NCBI GenBank assembly: GCA_035720945.1 | Contig: DASTNK010000108.1 | Span: 1 to 33,476, forward strand | From: SCQX01 sp035720945 | GTDB lineage: Bacteria; Pseudomonadota; Gammaproteobacteria; Burkholderiales; Burkholderiaceae_B | DNA length: 33,476 bases | Reading direction: 5' to 3' | Shown here: one piece after another, positions 7,612-14,540 of the stretch | Layout of the letters: every line of letters starts with the position of its first letter | Numbering within the stretch: position 1 is the first letter of the stretch | Position numbers and translations under genes: made by a program | The notes under the pieces: model-generated | The model's database searches: none | The model's input: the letters and a program-made list of their open reading frames with translations, nothing else | Told to the model about the DNA's origin: nothing

Positions 7612-8346
7612 ATGATTGAATTCAAGAACGTCAGCAAGTGGTATGGAGCCTTTCAGGTGTTGACCGACTGTTCCACATCTGTGTCCAAGGGAGAGGTCGT
7701 GGTGGTGTGCGGCCCATCGGGCTCGGGCAAATCCACGTTGATCAAGACAGCCAACGCGCTGGAACCGTTCCAGAAAGGCGAGATCTTCATCGATGGGGTC
7801 TCTGTCGGCGCATCTTCCACCAACCTGCCCAAGCTGCGCTCGCGCATCGGCATGGTGTTCCAGCACTTCGAACTGTTCCCGCACTTGTCGGTCCTGCGCA
7901 ACCTGTCGCTGGCGCAGATCAAGGTGCTCAAGCGCCCCGAGGCCGAGGCGGTGAAGCGCGCCCGCGCGCTGCTTGAACGCGTGGGCCTGAGCGACCATAT
8001 CAACAAGTATCCCGGGCAATTGTCGGGTGGCCAGCAGCAGCGCGTGGCCATCGCCCGGGCACTGGCCATGGACCCCATCGCCATGTTGTTCGACGAACCC
8101 ACCTCGGCGCTAGACCCGGAAATGGTCAACGAGGTGCTCGACGTGATGGTGGACCTGGCCAAGGAGGGCATGACCATGATGGTGGTCACGCACGAGATGG
8201 GCTTCGCCAAGAAGGTGGCCGACCGCGTCATCTTCATGGACGCAGGCAAGATCGTGGAGGACTGCTCCAAAGACGACTTCTTCGACCATCCCGACCAACG
8301 CTCGGATCGGGCCAAGCAGTTCCTGTCGAAGATTCTGTCGCATTGA
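7612..8346 (+). CDS. gltL: Glutamate/aspartate ABC transporter ATPase GltL
   Basis: This is the cytoplasmic ATPase that powers the GltIJK importer, 244 residues, full length for the family. Walker A is GPSGSGKST (34-42), the Q-loop is VFQHFELFPH (82-91), the ABC signature is LSGGQQQR (137-144), and Walker B with the D-loop is MLFDEPTSALDP (158-169). The switch histidine lies in VVTHEMGFA. All catalytic residues are present. It is the last gene of the operon. After the stop an 8-bp inverted repeat (8363-8370 with 8391-8398) is present without a T-run. Confidence 0.9.
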   Translation: MIEFKNVSKWYGAFQVLTDCSTSVSKGEVVVVCGPSGSGKSTLIKTANALEPFQKGEIFIDGVSVGASSTNLPKLRSRIGMVFQHFELFPHLSVLRNLSLAQIKVLKRPEAEAVKRARALLERVGLSDHINKYPGQLSGGQQQRVAIARALAMDPIAMLFDEPTSALDPEMVNEVLDVMVDLAKEGMTMMVVTHEMGFAKKVADRVIFMDAGKIVEDCSKDDFFDHPDQRSDRAKQFLSKILSH

Positions 8347-8362
8347 GACCGATCGGCGCGAG

Positions 8363-8398
8363 GGCGGGCTGCCACCGATCTTTCCGGGAAAGCCCGCC
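8363..8398 (+). terminator. Possible end-of-operon hairpin after gltL
   Basis: GGCGGGCT (8363-8370) pairs perfectly with AGCCCGCC (8391-8398) across a 20-nt loop, 17 nt after the gltL stop. There is no T-run, so termination without Rho is doubtful; it may only protect the 3' end. Confidence 0.3.
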
Positions 8399-8436
8399 GC
8401 CGAGAATGGGGATTGCTGCAGTGCCTCGCGGGTTCG

Positions 8437-8445
8437 TGCTACGCT
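8437..8445 (+). promoter_or_regulatory. Candidate extended -10 promoter for the small unknown gene
   Basis: TGCTACGCT at 8437-8445 fits an extended -10 (TGn plus TACGCT), 27 nt before the start codon at 8473. No good -35 is seen at 17 bp. Motif reading only. Confidence 0.3.
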
Positions 8446-8472
8446 CCTGCGGATGGCACTATTGATCACATC

Positions 8473-8892
8473 ATGTCGGATACCGATCCTCCGTTGACCG
8501 ATTTCGCTTCGCTGCTGGTGCTGGCGTATAAGCAGGAAGAGCCGCAGCGCATGTTGTTCGTGTTTGCCCGCAAAGAACTTCCCGAGCACGCCTCTATTGG
8601 GCAGCGGGAGCGTTTCAACAACGGAGAGGGTGGTGGCCTTCGCCCATGCCTGTGTGTGGACAAGGCGCTGGAAGAAATCTCCAGCTTCGAATCGCTGGTG
8701 GCTGAATCGGCTGCCACGGGCCAGTCTTGGGATGTGGCGTTCGTGGGTTGCCTCGCCGGGCGTGGTGGCATCCCGCCCAACCCGGACGAAGCGGATTATC
8801 CTCTGCGCCTGATGGTCAACGCGATCAACAACGGCCGTGTCAGCGACCTTGCTGCGTTCGACCGGAACGGGCGCGCATTGCGATTCATTTAG
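8473..8892 (+). CDS. Small conserved protein of unknown function
   Basis: A 139-residue soluble protein without signal peptide, membrane helix or metal-binding cysteine pattern. Features are LLFVFARKELP-type wording near residues 27-37 (MLFVFARKELP), a glycine-rich turn GEGGGLRPCLCVDK (51-64), WDVAFVGCLAGRGGIPP (86-102) and a C-terminal RNGRALRFI. It resembles a family in Burkholderiales that I recall being labelled 'ribonucleotide reductase subunit alpha'. Nothing in it looks like ribonucleotide reductase: it is far too short and has none of the catalytic cysteines or the finger loop. I chose the ATG at 8473 because the upstream frame starts inside the intergenic hairpin region; no strong ribosome-binding site is visible. 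Its last 8 bases overlap the end of convergent ubiC. Confidence 0.75.
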   Translation: MSDTDPPLTDFASLLVLAYKQEEPQRMLFVFARKELPEHASIGQRERFNNGEGGGLRPCLCVDKALEEISSFESLVAESAATGQSWDVAFVGCLAGRGGIPPNPDEADYPLRLMVNAINNGRVSDLAAFDRNGRALRFI

Positions 8893-9454
8893 GCCTGCCT
8901 GCCGTCAGCGGCCAGAATCCGGGCAGGAAACATTCAGCCACCAGCAGCGGGTATCCGTGGCGCCAAAACACCGAGCAGCGGGCGAAAAGCTCGTGCGCGG
9001 TGGGCGTCGGTGTAACCAGGGCACGCTTGACGGCTCCGTACAGGGGTTGGCTGGGGCGCAACCGACACACGAAGAAACGTGACCGGGTGATTTGGGGGTT
9101 GTGATAGAGCATGTCGGCCAGTGGGCGGCGGTTAAGCGCACGCATGCCTCTCCACCACGAAAATGACGCATTCCGCGGCGTGAAGCTGCGCGCCACGACG
9201 CTATCGACACCATTGATCGCCATCTTGATTTCGCGGATGTGCATGGCGGATCCGGGCGGGCGTCTGACCATCCACGCTTCGCGGGCGGACAGGCCATCGG
9301 TGTATTCGCTGACGACCGTCAAGTCCACATGGCCGAGCTGCCGCAGGCCCGCAGTGAGGGCGCCAGGGCGCAGCAGCCAGTGTTTTTGTTCGTGGGTGAG
9401 GGAAGGGGGGGCGAGTTCGTGCCAGTTGCCGGGATTGATTGCTTCGGGATCCAT
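8885..9454 (-). CDS. ubiC: Chorismate pyruvate-lyase
   Basis: UbiC removes pyruvate from chorismate to give 4-hydroxybenzoate, the first committed step of ubiquinone synthesis, in the cytosol. The 189-residue product matches the family in length. The core shows DSVVARSFTP, whose arginine (Arg89) corresponds to the substrate-binding arginine, and PLLVAECFLPGFW near the C-terminus with the conserved glutamate (Glu174). A TTG at 9472 is in frame, but AGGAG sits directly against it, so the ATG at 9454 is preferred. A GATAAT on this strand ends 7 nt before that ATG, which would give a nearly leaderless message. No ubiA follows within the window. The gene diverges from the pseudouridine synthase gene with only 27 bp between start codons. 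Confidence 0.85.
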   Translation of the reverse strand: MDPEAINPGNWHELAPPSLTHEQKHWLLRPGALTAGLRQLGHVDLTVVSEYTDGLSAREAWMVRRPPGSAMHIREIKMAINGVDSVVARSFTPRNASFSWWRGMRALNRRPLADMLYHNPQITRSRFFVCRLRPSQPLYGAVKRALVTPTPTAHELFARCSVFWRHGYPLLVAECFLPGFWPLTAGRPK

Positions 9455-9467
9455 AGCCTGTATTATC
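9439..9467 (+). promoter_or_regulatory. Overlapping divergent promoters of ubiC and the pseudouridine synthase gene
   Basis: On plus, TTGCTT (9439-9444) and TATTAT (9461-9466) are 16 bp apart, putting the start near 9473 and leaving a leader of about 9 nt before the ATG at 9482. On minus, GATAAT (9467-9462) would start transcription at about the ubiC ATG. The two -10 elements share 9462-9466, and each promoter overlaps the other gene's 5' end. Confidence 0.45.
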
Positions 9468-9481
9468 GCCAAACTCCTACA

Positions 9482-10225
9482 ATGTCGGCTATGGAAAAAG
9501 TACGGATTTCAAAACTGATGGCCGAGCGTGGCTTGTGTTCACGACGCGAGGCGGATGCCTATATTGAAAAAGGCTGGGTCCGGGTCGATGGCATCGTGGT
9601 GTCCGAACTGGGCAGCAAGGCGTTGCCCAGCCAGACCATCACGCTGGAACGCCAGGCGCGTGAAAAACAGGTGGCCCGTGTGACCATTCTGTTGAACAAG
9701 CCAGTGGGTTATGTGTCGGCGCAGGCCGAGAAAGGCTATCGGCCCGCAGTATCCCTCATCGATGCCGCATCACAGTACCACGCCGACGCCTCCCGCTTGC
9801 GGTTCGACCGCAGTCACCTCCGTGGGCTCGCCCCGGCCGGACGGCTGGACATCGACTCCCAGGGGCTGCTGGTGCTGACCCAGGACGGTCGCATCGCGCG
9901 CCAACTGATTGGCGATGACTCCAGTGTGGACAAGGAGTATCTGGTGCGGGTGCAGGGGCGTCTCGCCGCCAGTGGCCTGGCATTGCTCAATCATGGATTG
10001 ACGCTGGATGGCCGACCGTTGAAGCCGGCTCAAGTCACCTGGCAGAACGACGACCAGTTGCGCTTCATCCTACGCGAGGGCAAGAAACGTCAGATTCGCC
10101 GCATGTGTGAACTGGTGGGTCTGCGCGTGGTGGGACTCAAGCGGGTGCGCATGGGGCGGGTGGTGTTGGGCGATCTGCCCGAGGGGAAATGGCGCTACCT
10201 GAAGCCAGGGGAGCGGTTCATCTAG
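9482..10225 (+). CDS. rluF: 23S rRNA pseudouridine synthase, RluF-like
   Basis: This enzyme isomerises a specific uridine in 23S rRNA (U2604 for E. coli RluF) to pseudouridine. The 247-residue protein begins with an S4 RNA-binding domain (ISKLMAERGLCSRREADAY, residues 9-27). The RsuA-family catalytic domain follows: NKPVGYVS (72-79) and GRLDIDSQGLL (120-130), with catalytic Asp123. The C-terminal REGKKRQIRRMCELVG is typical of RsuA/RluB/E/F enzymes. Unlike RluB, no long basic tail is present. Two ATGs, at 9482 and 9491, are possible starts; the first is closer to the promoter. The exact target uridine is inferred, as RluF and other RsuA-family members are similar. Confidence 0.8.
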   Translation: MSAMEKVRISKLMAERGLCSRREADAYIEKGWVRVDGIVVSELGSKALPSQTITLERQAREKQVARVTILLNKPVGYVSAQAEKGYRPAVSLIDAASQYHADASRLRFDRSHLRGLAPAGRLDIDSQGLLVLTQDGRIARQLIGDDSSVDKEYLVRVQGRLAASGLALLNHGLTLDGRPLKPAQVTWQNDDQLRFILREGKKRQIRRMCELVGLRVVGLKRVRMGRVVLGDLPEGKWRYLKPGERFI

Positions 10226-10234
10226 AGTCACGCA

Positions 10235-10299
10235 CCACAAGTCGCCGCTGGCGATTCTCGACTGCTTTATGTCGACTGCTTGATGAAACGAACTTGTGG
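10235..10299. repeat. Tandem 14-bp duplication inside an 8-bp inverted repeat
   Basis: TCGACTGCTTTATG (10258-10271) and TCGACTGCTTGATG (10272-10285) are adjacent copies with one mismatch. They lie between CCACAAGT (10235-10242) and ACTTGTGG (10292-10299), a perfect inverted repeat, in the 116-bp gap between the two convergent genes. There is no T-run. It may serve as a shared transcript end, but the sequence does not show this. Confidence 0.4.
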
Positions 10300-10341
10300 G
10301 ACATGACGCTAGAGCCGTGGATCGCTTCCACCGTCCCGACG

Positions 10342-11199
10342 TCAAGAGGTCTTTTGGTTCAGCGTGAATCGCGCGCGGTCATCCTGGCCCAGCCGCTGGC
10401 GCAACCAGGGTAGCGCCTGTTCCAGCGCGGCGTGCAGTGTCCACGGCGGATTGACCACGAAGACGCCGCTACCGTGCAGGCCCAATCCGTCGGACGCCGG
10501 TTTGCGCACCGAGAGGCTCGCGTGCAGCCAGCTCTTTGCCGGCAGGCGTTCCAACGAGCGGGCCAGATCCAGCGACTCGACCCGCTGCACCAACGGATAC
10601 CAGACCATGAAGCAGCCCGTGGCGAAGCGCTTGAGCCCATCGTTCACGGCATTCAGCGTGCGCCGGTAGTCCGCTTTGTTTTCGTAAGAGGGGTCAATGA
10701 TGACAACCCCGCGTCGGGTCAAGGGAGGCAGCAAGGCTTTCAGCCCGTCGAATCCGTCGGCATCGTGGATTTGCGTCTGTTTGCGGGCCAACTGCCCCAT
10801 GGCCGCCAGATTTTTCCTCAGGACATCGACTTCCGTCGGGTGTTTCTCGAATAGGTGCAGGCGGTCCTGTTCGCGCAGGGCCCGCAATGCCAGCCAAGGA
10901 GACCCTGGGTAGAAATTGGCAACGCCATCGGGGTTGTGGTCCTGGACGGCTCGCAGGTAGTTCTCGACCAGTGCTGGCATATCCGGCGCGCCCAGCAATC
11001 GATCCAATCCATCGACATATTCGGCGTTCTGTGCCGCCCAGTCGTCCGCCAGGTCGTAGATGCCCGCCCCGGCATGCGTGTCCACGACCCAATAGGGTGA
11101 TTCCTTCTGGTTGAAGTAGTCGAGGATGTGGACGAATATCGCGTGCTTGAGGACGTCCGCGTGGTTGCCGGCGTGGAACGCGTGTCGGTAGCTGAACAA
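10342..11199 (-). CDS. rlmJ: 23S rRNA (adenine-N6)-methyltransferase RlmJ
   Basis: RlmJ methylates N6 of an adenine in 23S rRNA (A2030 in E. coli) with SAM. The 285-residue product has the diagnostic start FSYRHAFHAGNHADVLKH, the SAM motif DTHAGAG at 40-46, and the motif IV tetrad DPSY at 169-172. The family normally begins exactly at (M/L)xSYRH, and here that codon is TTG at 11199-11197, 6 nt downstream of AAAGG. I therefore call a TTG start and reject the longer frame to 11403, which would run 180 bp into the upstream phosphodiesterase gene. The TTG lies 20 nt after that gene's stop, so the two form an operon. Confidence 0.88.
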   Translation of the reverse strand: MFSYRHAFHAGNHADVLKHAIFVHILDYFNQKESPYWVVDTHAGAGIYDLADDWAAQNAEYVDGLDRLLGAPDMPALVENYLRAVQDHNPDGVANFYPGSPWLALRALREQDRLHLFEKHPTEVDVLRKNLAAMGQLARKQTQIHDADGFDGLKALLPPLTRRGVVIIDPSYENKADYRRTLNAVNDGLKRFATGCFMVWYPLVQRVESLDLARSLERLPAKSWLHASLSVRKPASDGLGLHGSGVFVVNPPWTLHAALEQALPWLRQRLGQDDRARFTLNQKTS

Positions 11200-11219
11200 T
11201 GGGGGCCTTTGGTCGCGGC

Positions 11220-11972
11220 TTAGATGGAAGGCGGAATGGCTTCGATCTCGTCGGTGAAGATGGCGTCGCATCCCCAGTCGAGCAGGTCGCGGGCGCGCAC
11301 GGTGTCGTTGACCGTCCAGGCTGTGATCTTGCAGCCTGTCTCGTGGACATGGTTGATGATGTCCGGCGTGACGAAGCGCTGGTTCATGTTCAACGCCACG
11401 CATCCCAGGCGGCGCAGGCGGTCGCGCCAGTCGGGTGGAAGCTCGCCCTCGATCAGCAGGGCGCGTGGCAATTCGGGTGCTTCACGCTGGGCCGCCGCCA
11501 GGGCGATTTCGGAAAAAGACGACATCAGGGGCGGTACCTGGGCATGCACCCACATCAGGCGGGCCATGCGCGCGACCAATGTGCCAGTGTGATCGTCGGT
11601 GCCGGTGTGCGGCTTGATTTCTATGTTGCTGAGAACGTTGTTGTGTTGGGTGAAAGCCGCGATGGCGTGGAGCGTGGGGATGGGCTCGCCGGCGTAGCGC
11701 ACCGAGTGCCAGGCGCCGAAATCGAGCGTGGCCAGTTCACGGTAAGTCATGGCGCCAGCGTCGCCGCTGCCGTTCGACGTGCGGTCGATCTTGTCGTCAT
11801 GAAGCAACACGGCGACATCGTCGCTGGTGAGCTTGACGTCGTACTCGACCATGGTGAAGCCGCGCTGGGCGCCCAGGCGCATGGAGGCGAGTGTGTTTTC
11901 AGGCGCGAAGTGCCCACCTCCCCGGTGTGCGATGACGCGTGGGTAGGGCCAGATGAATGAGGTATCGGACAT
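11220..11972 (-). CDS. ugpQ: Cytosolic glycerophosphodiester phosphodiesterase
   Basis: This enzyme hydrolyses deacylated phospholipids such as glycerophosphocholine to glycerol-3-phosphate and an alcohol, depending on a divalent metal. The 250-residue protein lacks a signal peptide, as in UgpQ rather than periplasmic GlpQ. Catalytic elements are present: IAHRGGG (His16, Arg17), APENT (24-27, metal-binding Glu25), VEYDVKLT (Glu43, Asp45) and LLHDD (His58). IEIKP and the C-terminal WTVND complete the TIM barrel. It is first in a two-gene unit with rlmJ. The ATG at 11972 begins the recognisable domain after only a few residues. A weak TAGAAT -10 on this strand lies upstream around 12014. Confidence 0.88.
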   Translation of the reverse strand: MSDTSFIWPYPRVIAHRGGGHFAPENTLASMRLGAQRGFTMVEYDVKLTSDDVAVLLHDDKIDRTSNGSGDAGAMTYRELATLDFGAWHSVRYAGEPIPTLHAIAAFTQHNNVLSNIEIKPHTGTDDHTGTLVARMARLMWVHAQVPPLMSSFSEIALAAAQREAPELPRALLIEGELPPDWRDRLRRLGCVALNMNQRFVTPDIINHVHETGCKITAWTVNDTVRARDLLDWGCDAIFTDEIEAIPPSI

Positions 11973-12071
11973 TTTCTGTCTTTACACCGAATGAGGATGA
12001 TCCAGACACTATTCTATAGGTTAAGCTTGCGGCCTGCTTCCGGGGTTGCGCCCGGTTCCGTGCCTTGAAAA

Positions 12072-12080
12072 TGGTAAACT
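12072..12080 (+). promoter_or_regulatory. Candidate extended -10 promoter of ppiD
   Basis: TGGTAAACT at 12072-12080 fits TGn plus TAAACT, about 58 bp before the ppiD start. No good -35 is visible, as expected for an extended -10 type. It lies in the 165-bp divergent gap between ugpQ and ppiD, where I see nothing else. Confidence 0.3.
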
Positions 12081-12137
12081 CCCAGGGTTTTGGGGTATGC
12101 CGCTTCCGGGCGGGTGGCCATTTAGCGAGTCCGTTCC

Positions 12138-14111
12138 ATGTTCGACTTCATCCGTTCGCACCAACGCCTCATGCAGGTGATCCTGCTGGTGTTGATTCTC
12201 CCCTCGTTTGCGCTCATTGGCGTTAGCGGGTACAGCACGTATGTGTCGGGCGACCATGACATGGTCAAGGTCGGCGGGCATGCGATCACGCTCCAGGATT
12301 ACGACCAGGCCCGACGCAATCAGTTGCGGGAGCTGCAGTCTCAGAATCGGGCCGGATTCGACCCGTCTTCGCTCGATAATGAGGCCGCCCGCAGTGCGCT
12401 GCTCGAATCCATGATCGATCGCCGCGTCATCGCCACCGTGGCCAGCGACGACCGTTTCAGCGTATCCGATGCGGTTCTGCGCCAAGCCATCGCGGCCATT
12501 CCGCAGCTTCAGGTCAATGGTGAATTTTCCTCCGAGCGTTACCGTGATCTGCTCAAGTCCATGGGCATGACCAGCCGCGATTTCGAACGCGGTCAGCGCG
12601 CCGAACTCGCGCTGGGCCGGGTGCTCGGCCCGGTCGATACCTCCGCCACATTGCCGCGGCCCGTCACTGATTCCATCGAACGCGCGCTGACCGCTCAGCG
12701 CACCGTGCGCCTGCGCATCTATCCTGTGTCCAACTACGAGAAGGATGTGAAGGTTTCCGATGCGGACATCAAATCCTGGTACGACGGCAACAAGCAGCAG
12801 CTCAAGCTGCCCGAGCAAGTCGATATCCAATATTTGCTGCTCGATGAAGCCGCAGCCATGAAGAACGTTCCGGCCGTCAGCCCGGATGCCGAAAAGAAAT
12901 ACTACGAACAGAACAAATCACGCTTCGTCAGCCCGGCGCGAGTGAATCTCAGTCATATCCTGGTTTCGGTGCCCGTTGGGGCCACGGAAGCGCAACGCGA
13001 TGCAGCGTTGAAGAAAGCGCGCAAGATCGATACGGAAGTCCAGGCGAGCAAATCGCAATTCGCCGATATCGCACGCAAGCAATCCCAGGACGCCGGCACG
13101 GCGCGCCAGGGTGGTGAACTGGGCTGGATCACACAGGGTTCATGGCCCGCCAATCTCGACAAGGTGGTGTTCGCGTTGAAGAAAGGCGAGGTCTCCGGCG
13201 TTGTCGATGGCCCTGGCGGCTACCATATCTTCAAGGCCAACGACGTCGATCCTTCCAAGACGCAGTCTTTCGAAGACGCGAAACCCCAGGTCGAAAAGGA
13301 AATTCGCCAGCAACTGGCCGCCGACAAATTCGCCGACATGTCCACCAGGCTCACCAGTCTGGTCTATGACAATGCCAGCAGCCTGCAACCGGCGGCTGAT
13401 GCGCTGGGGTTGCAGGTCAAGACGGCCAGCGGCATTGCCCGCGAGCGCCTGCTCGACGCCAATGAGGCGGGCTCCGGCGCCGCCGCCACCAGCCCAGATG
13501 CGGCAGTGCTGGCCGATGTACGCGTGCGCCGGGCGTTGTTCACGCCCCGGGTGCTCACTGACAAGCAGAATTCAGGCGTGATCGAAATCTCCCCCGATAC
13601 ACTGATCGTCGTCCGGGTTGCCAAGTCCATCCCGGCGCATATTCCACCACTGGACAAGGTCACCGCCACCATCCGCAAGACATTGATCGACAAGAAAGCC
13701 CTGGCGGATGCGGTCAAGGCTGGTCAGGCCGCCGTGGCAGGGTACCGCAAGGCAGGCGATTCGGCCAAGGTGCCTGACGGTTTCGGTTCGGCCATGGCGG
13801 TCAGCCGTATCGACCCGCAAGGGCTCAGCAAGCCCGTTCTGGATGCGGCCTTGGCGGCGTCCGTCAAGACTTTACCAACCTATGCGGGCATGCAGGCCCC
13901 CACTGCGTATGTGGTCATACGCATAGAGAAGGCCGAGCCGGGCAAGGCGGGCGACACAGAGCTGGCGGGTTTGCCGGCTCAACTCGACCAGCTTTGGGGC
14001 AATGCGGAAAAAGCCGCGGTGCTCAAGGCGCTGCGCCAGGAAGTGAAGGTCAAGATGCTGCCGGAATCCAAGAAGGTGTTGTCTGGCGAGACCGAGAACC
14101 AGGATAGCTAG
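12138..14111 (+). CDS. ppiD: Periplasmic folding chaperone PpiD
   Basis: PpiD is anchored in the inner membrane at the Sec translocon and assists outer-membrane and secreted proteins as they emerge. The 657-residue product has a short cytoplasmic N-terminus (MFDFIRSHQRLMQ), one membrane helix (about 13-35, VILLVLILPSFALIGVSGY) and a SurA-like N-terminal chaperone domain containing GGHAITLQDYDQARRNQL. A single parvulin domain spans about 265-365 (NLSHILVSVP, GGELGWITQGSW, GGYHIFKAND). A long C-terminal chaperone segment follows. E. coli PpiD is 623 residues, so the size fits. No strong ribosome-binding site is visible. A weak 5-bp stem (14110-14114 with 14128-14132) followed by T-rich sequence may be its terminator. 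Confidence 0.92.
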   Translation: MFDFIRSHQRLMQVILLVLILPSFALIGVSGYSTYVSGDHDMVKVGGHAITLQDYDQARRNQLRELQSQNRAGFDPSSLDNEAARSALLESMIDRRVIATVASDDRFSVSDAVLRQAIAAIPQLQVNGEFSSERYRDLLKSMGMTSRDFERGQRAELALGRVLGPVDTSATLPRPVTDSIERALTAQRTVRLRIYPVSNYEKDVKVSDADIKSWYDGNKQQLKLPEQVDIQYLLLDEAAAMKNVPAVSPDAEKKYYEQNKSRFVSPARVNLSHILVSVPVGATEAQRDAALKKARKIDTEVQASKSQFADIARKQSQDAGTARQGGELGWITQGSWPANLDKVVFALKKGEVSGVVDGPGGYHIFKANDVDPSKTQSFEDAKPQVEKEIRQQLAADKFADMSTRLTSLVYDNASSLQPAADALGLQVKTASGIARERLLDANEAGSGAAATSPDAAVLADVRVRRALFTPRVLTDKQNSGVIEISPDTLIVVRVAKSIPAHIPPLDKVTATIRKTLIDKKALADAVKAGQAAVAGYRKAGDSAKVPDGFGSAMAVSRIDPQGLSKPVLDAALAASVKTLPTYAGMQAPTAYVVIRIEKAEPGKAGDTELAGLPAQLDQLWGNAEKAAVLKALRQEVKVKMLPESKKVLSGETENQDS

Positions 14112-14145
14112 CGCGGTTTTGGTTTGAGCGCTTTTGGCTTTTGTT
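14110..14145 (+). terminator. Weak possible terminator after ppiD
   Basis: AGCGC (14110-14114) and GCGCT (14128-14132) form a short stem at the ppiD stop, followed by TTTTGGCTTTTGTTT. The stem is only 5 bp with a 13-nt loop, so this is uncertain. Confidence 0.3.
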
Positions 14146-14231
14146 TAGATGCTTACGAGTTGAGTGATGTTCTTGGTATCTGAAGGCGCTGTCTATCGGG
14201 GCTTGGGCGGGCTCGGCACGGCGTGCTTCAT

Positions 14232-14345
14232 CCGGATCTGGCTTGACCAGGCGGGGGCAGTCGTCGGGCGGTGTTTGAGCGAGGCCTCGCAATAGCGAGG
14301 CGTAGCGAGTTTAGCCCGACGCCCGCCTGGCCAAGCCAGACCCGG
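14232..14345. repeat. Large palindromic element, probable dispersed intergenic repeat
   Basis: Left arm 14237-14255 and right arm 14322-14340 are complementary over 19 bp with one mismatch. Next inward, CGTCGGGC (14262-14269) pairs with GCCCGACG (14314-14321), with a 6-nt left-side bulge. In the centre, GCCTCGC-AATA-GCGAGGC (14284-14301) is a perfect 7-bp hairpin. The outer arms extend by a few more pairs. The core wording GAGCGAGG...GCGAGTTTAGCCCGACGCC resembles intergenic sequence I recall from several Burkholderiales genomes, which suggests a repeat family; this is from memory, not a search. There is no reading frame or transposase. Confidence 0.55.
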
Positions 14346-14408
14346 GCAGTCGGGGCGCGCAGCGCCACGACCGCTGGACGCGCCGGCTTGCACCACCTCC
14401 CCCACCCT

Positions 14409-14438
14409 GGGGCGGGTTAATAGAATAGAACCCACCCC
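14409..14438. repeat. 10-bp hairpin in the ppiD-maeB gap
   Basis: GGGGCGGGTT (14409-14418) and AACCCACCCC (14429-14438) pair with one mismatch around a 10-nt AT-rich loop. The location between convergent genes suggests a transcript-end structure, but no T-run follows on either strand. Confidence 0.4.
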
Positions 14439-14482
14439 GACAAAAACGGCCACCCCGACCACAACGGTCAAAACGGTTCAAT

Positions 14483-14533
14483 CGGTTGAAGCAGCAACGC
14501 AATCCATGCTCAGCGTTGCCTACACTTCAACCG
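14483..14533 (-). terminator. Two-part hairpin after maeB
   Basis: CGGTTGAAG (14483-14491) pairs with CTTCAACCG (14525-14533), and inside it GCAACGC (14494-14500) pairs with GCGTTGC (14513-14519). It starts 8 nt after the maeB stop. On the minus strand TTTT follows about 9 nt beyond the stem, so it is a candidate but non-canonical terminator. Confidence 0.45.
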
Positions 14534-14540
14534 AAAAGGC

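Larger units (their letters stand above)
14112..14540. other. 429-bp intergenic region dense in hairpins
   Basis: No supported gene lies between ppiD and maeB. The stretch holds a large imperfect palindrome (14232-14345), a 10-bp hairpin (14409-14438), two copies of CCACCCCGAC (14432-14441 and 14450-14459) and a two-part hairpin near the maeB stop (14483-14533). Small frames present have no family features. The structure suggests an intergenic repeat element plus the two convergent transcript ends. Confidence 0.65.

Noticed and set aside
9405..9411. Seven-C tract near the start of ubiC as a phase-variation site
   Set aside because: Seven is short for phase variation, and the codons are normal for A-P-P in this GC-rich gene. 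Noted only as a possible mutable site.
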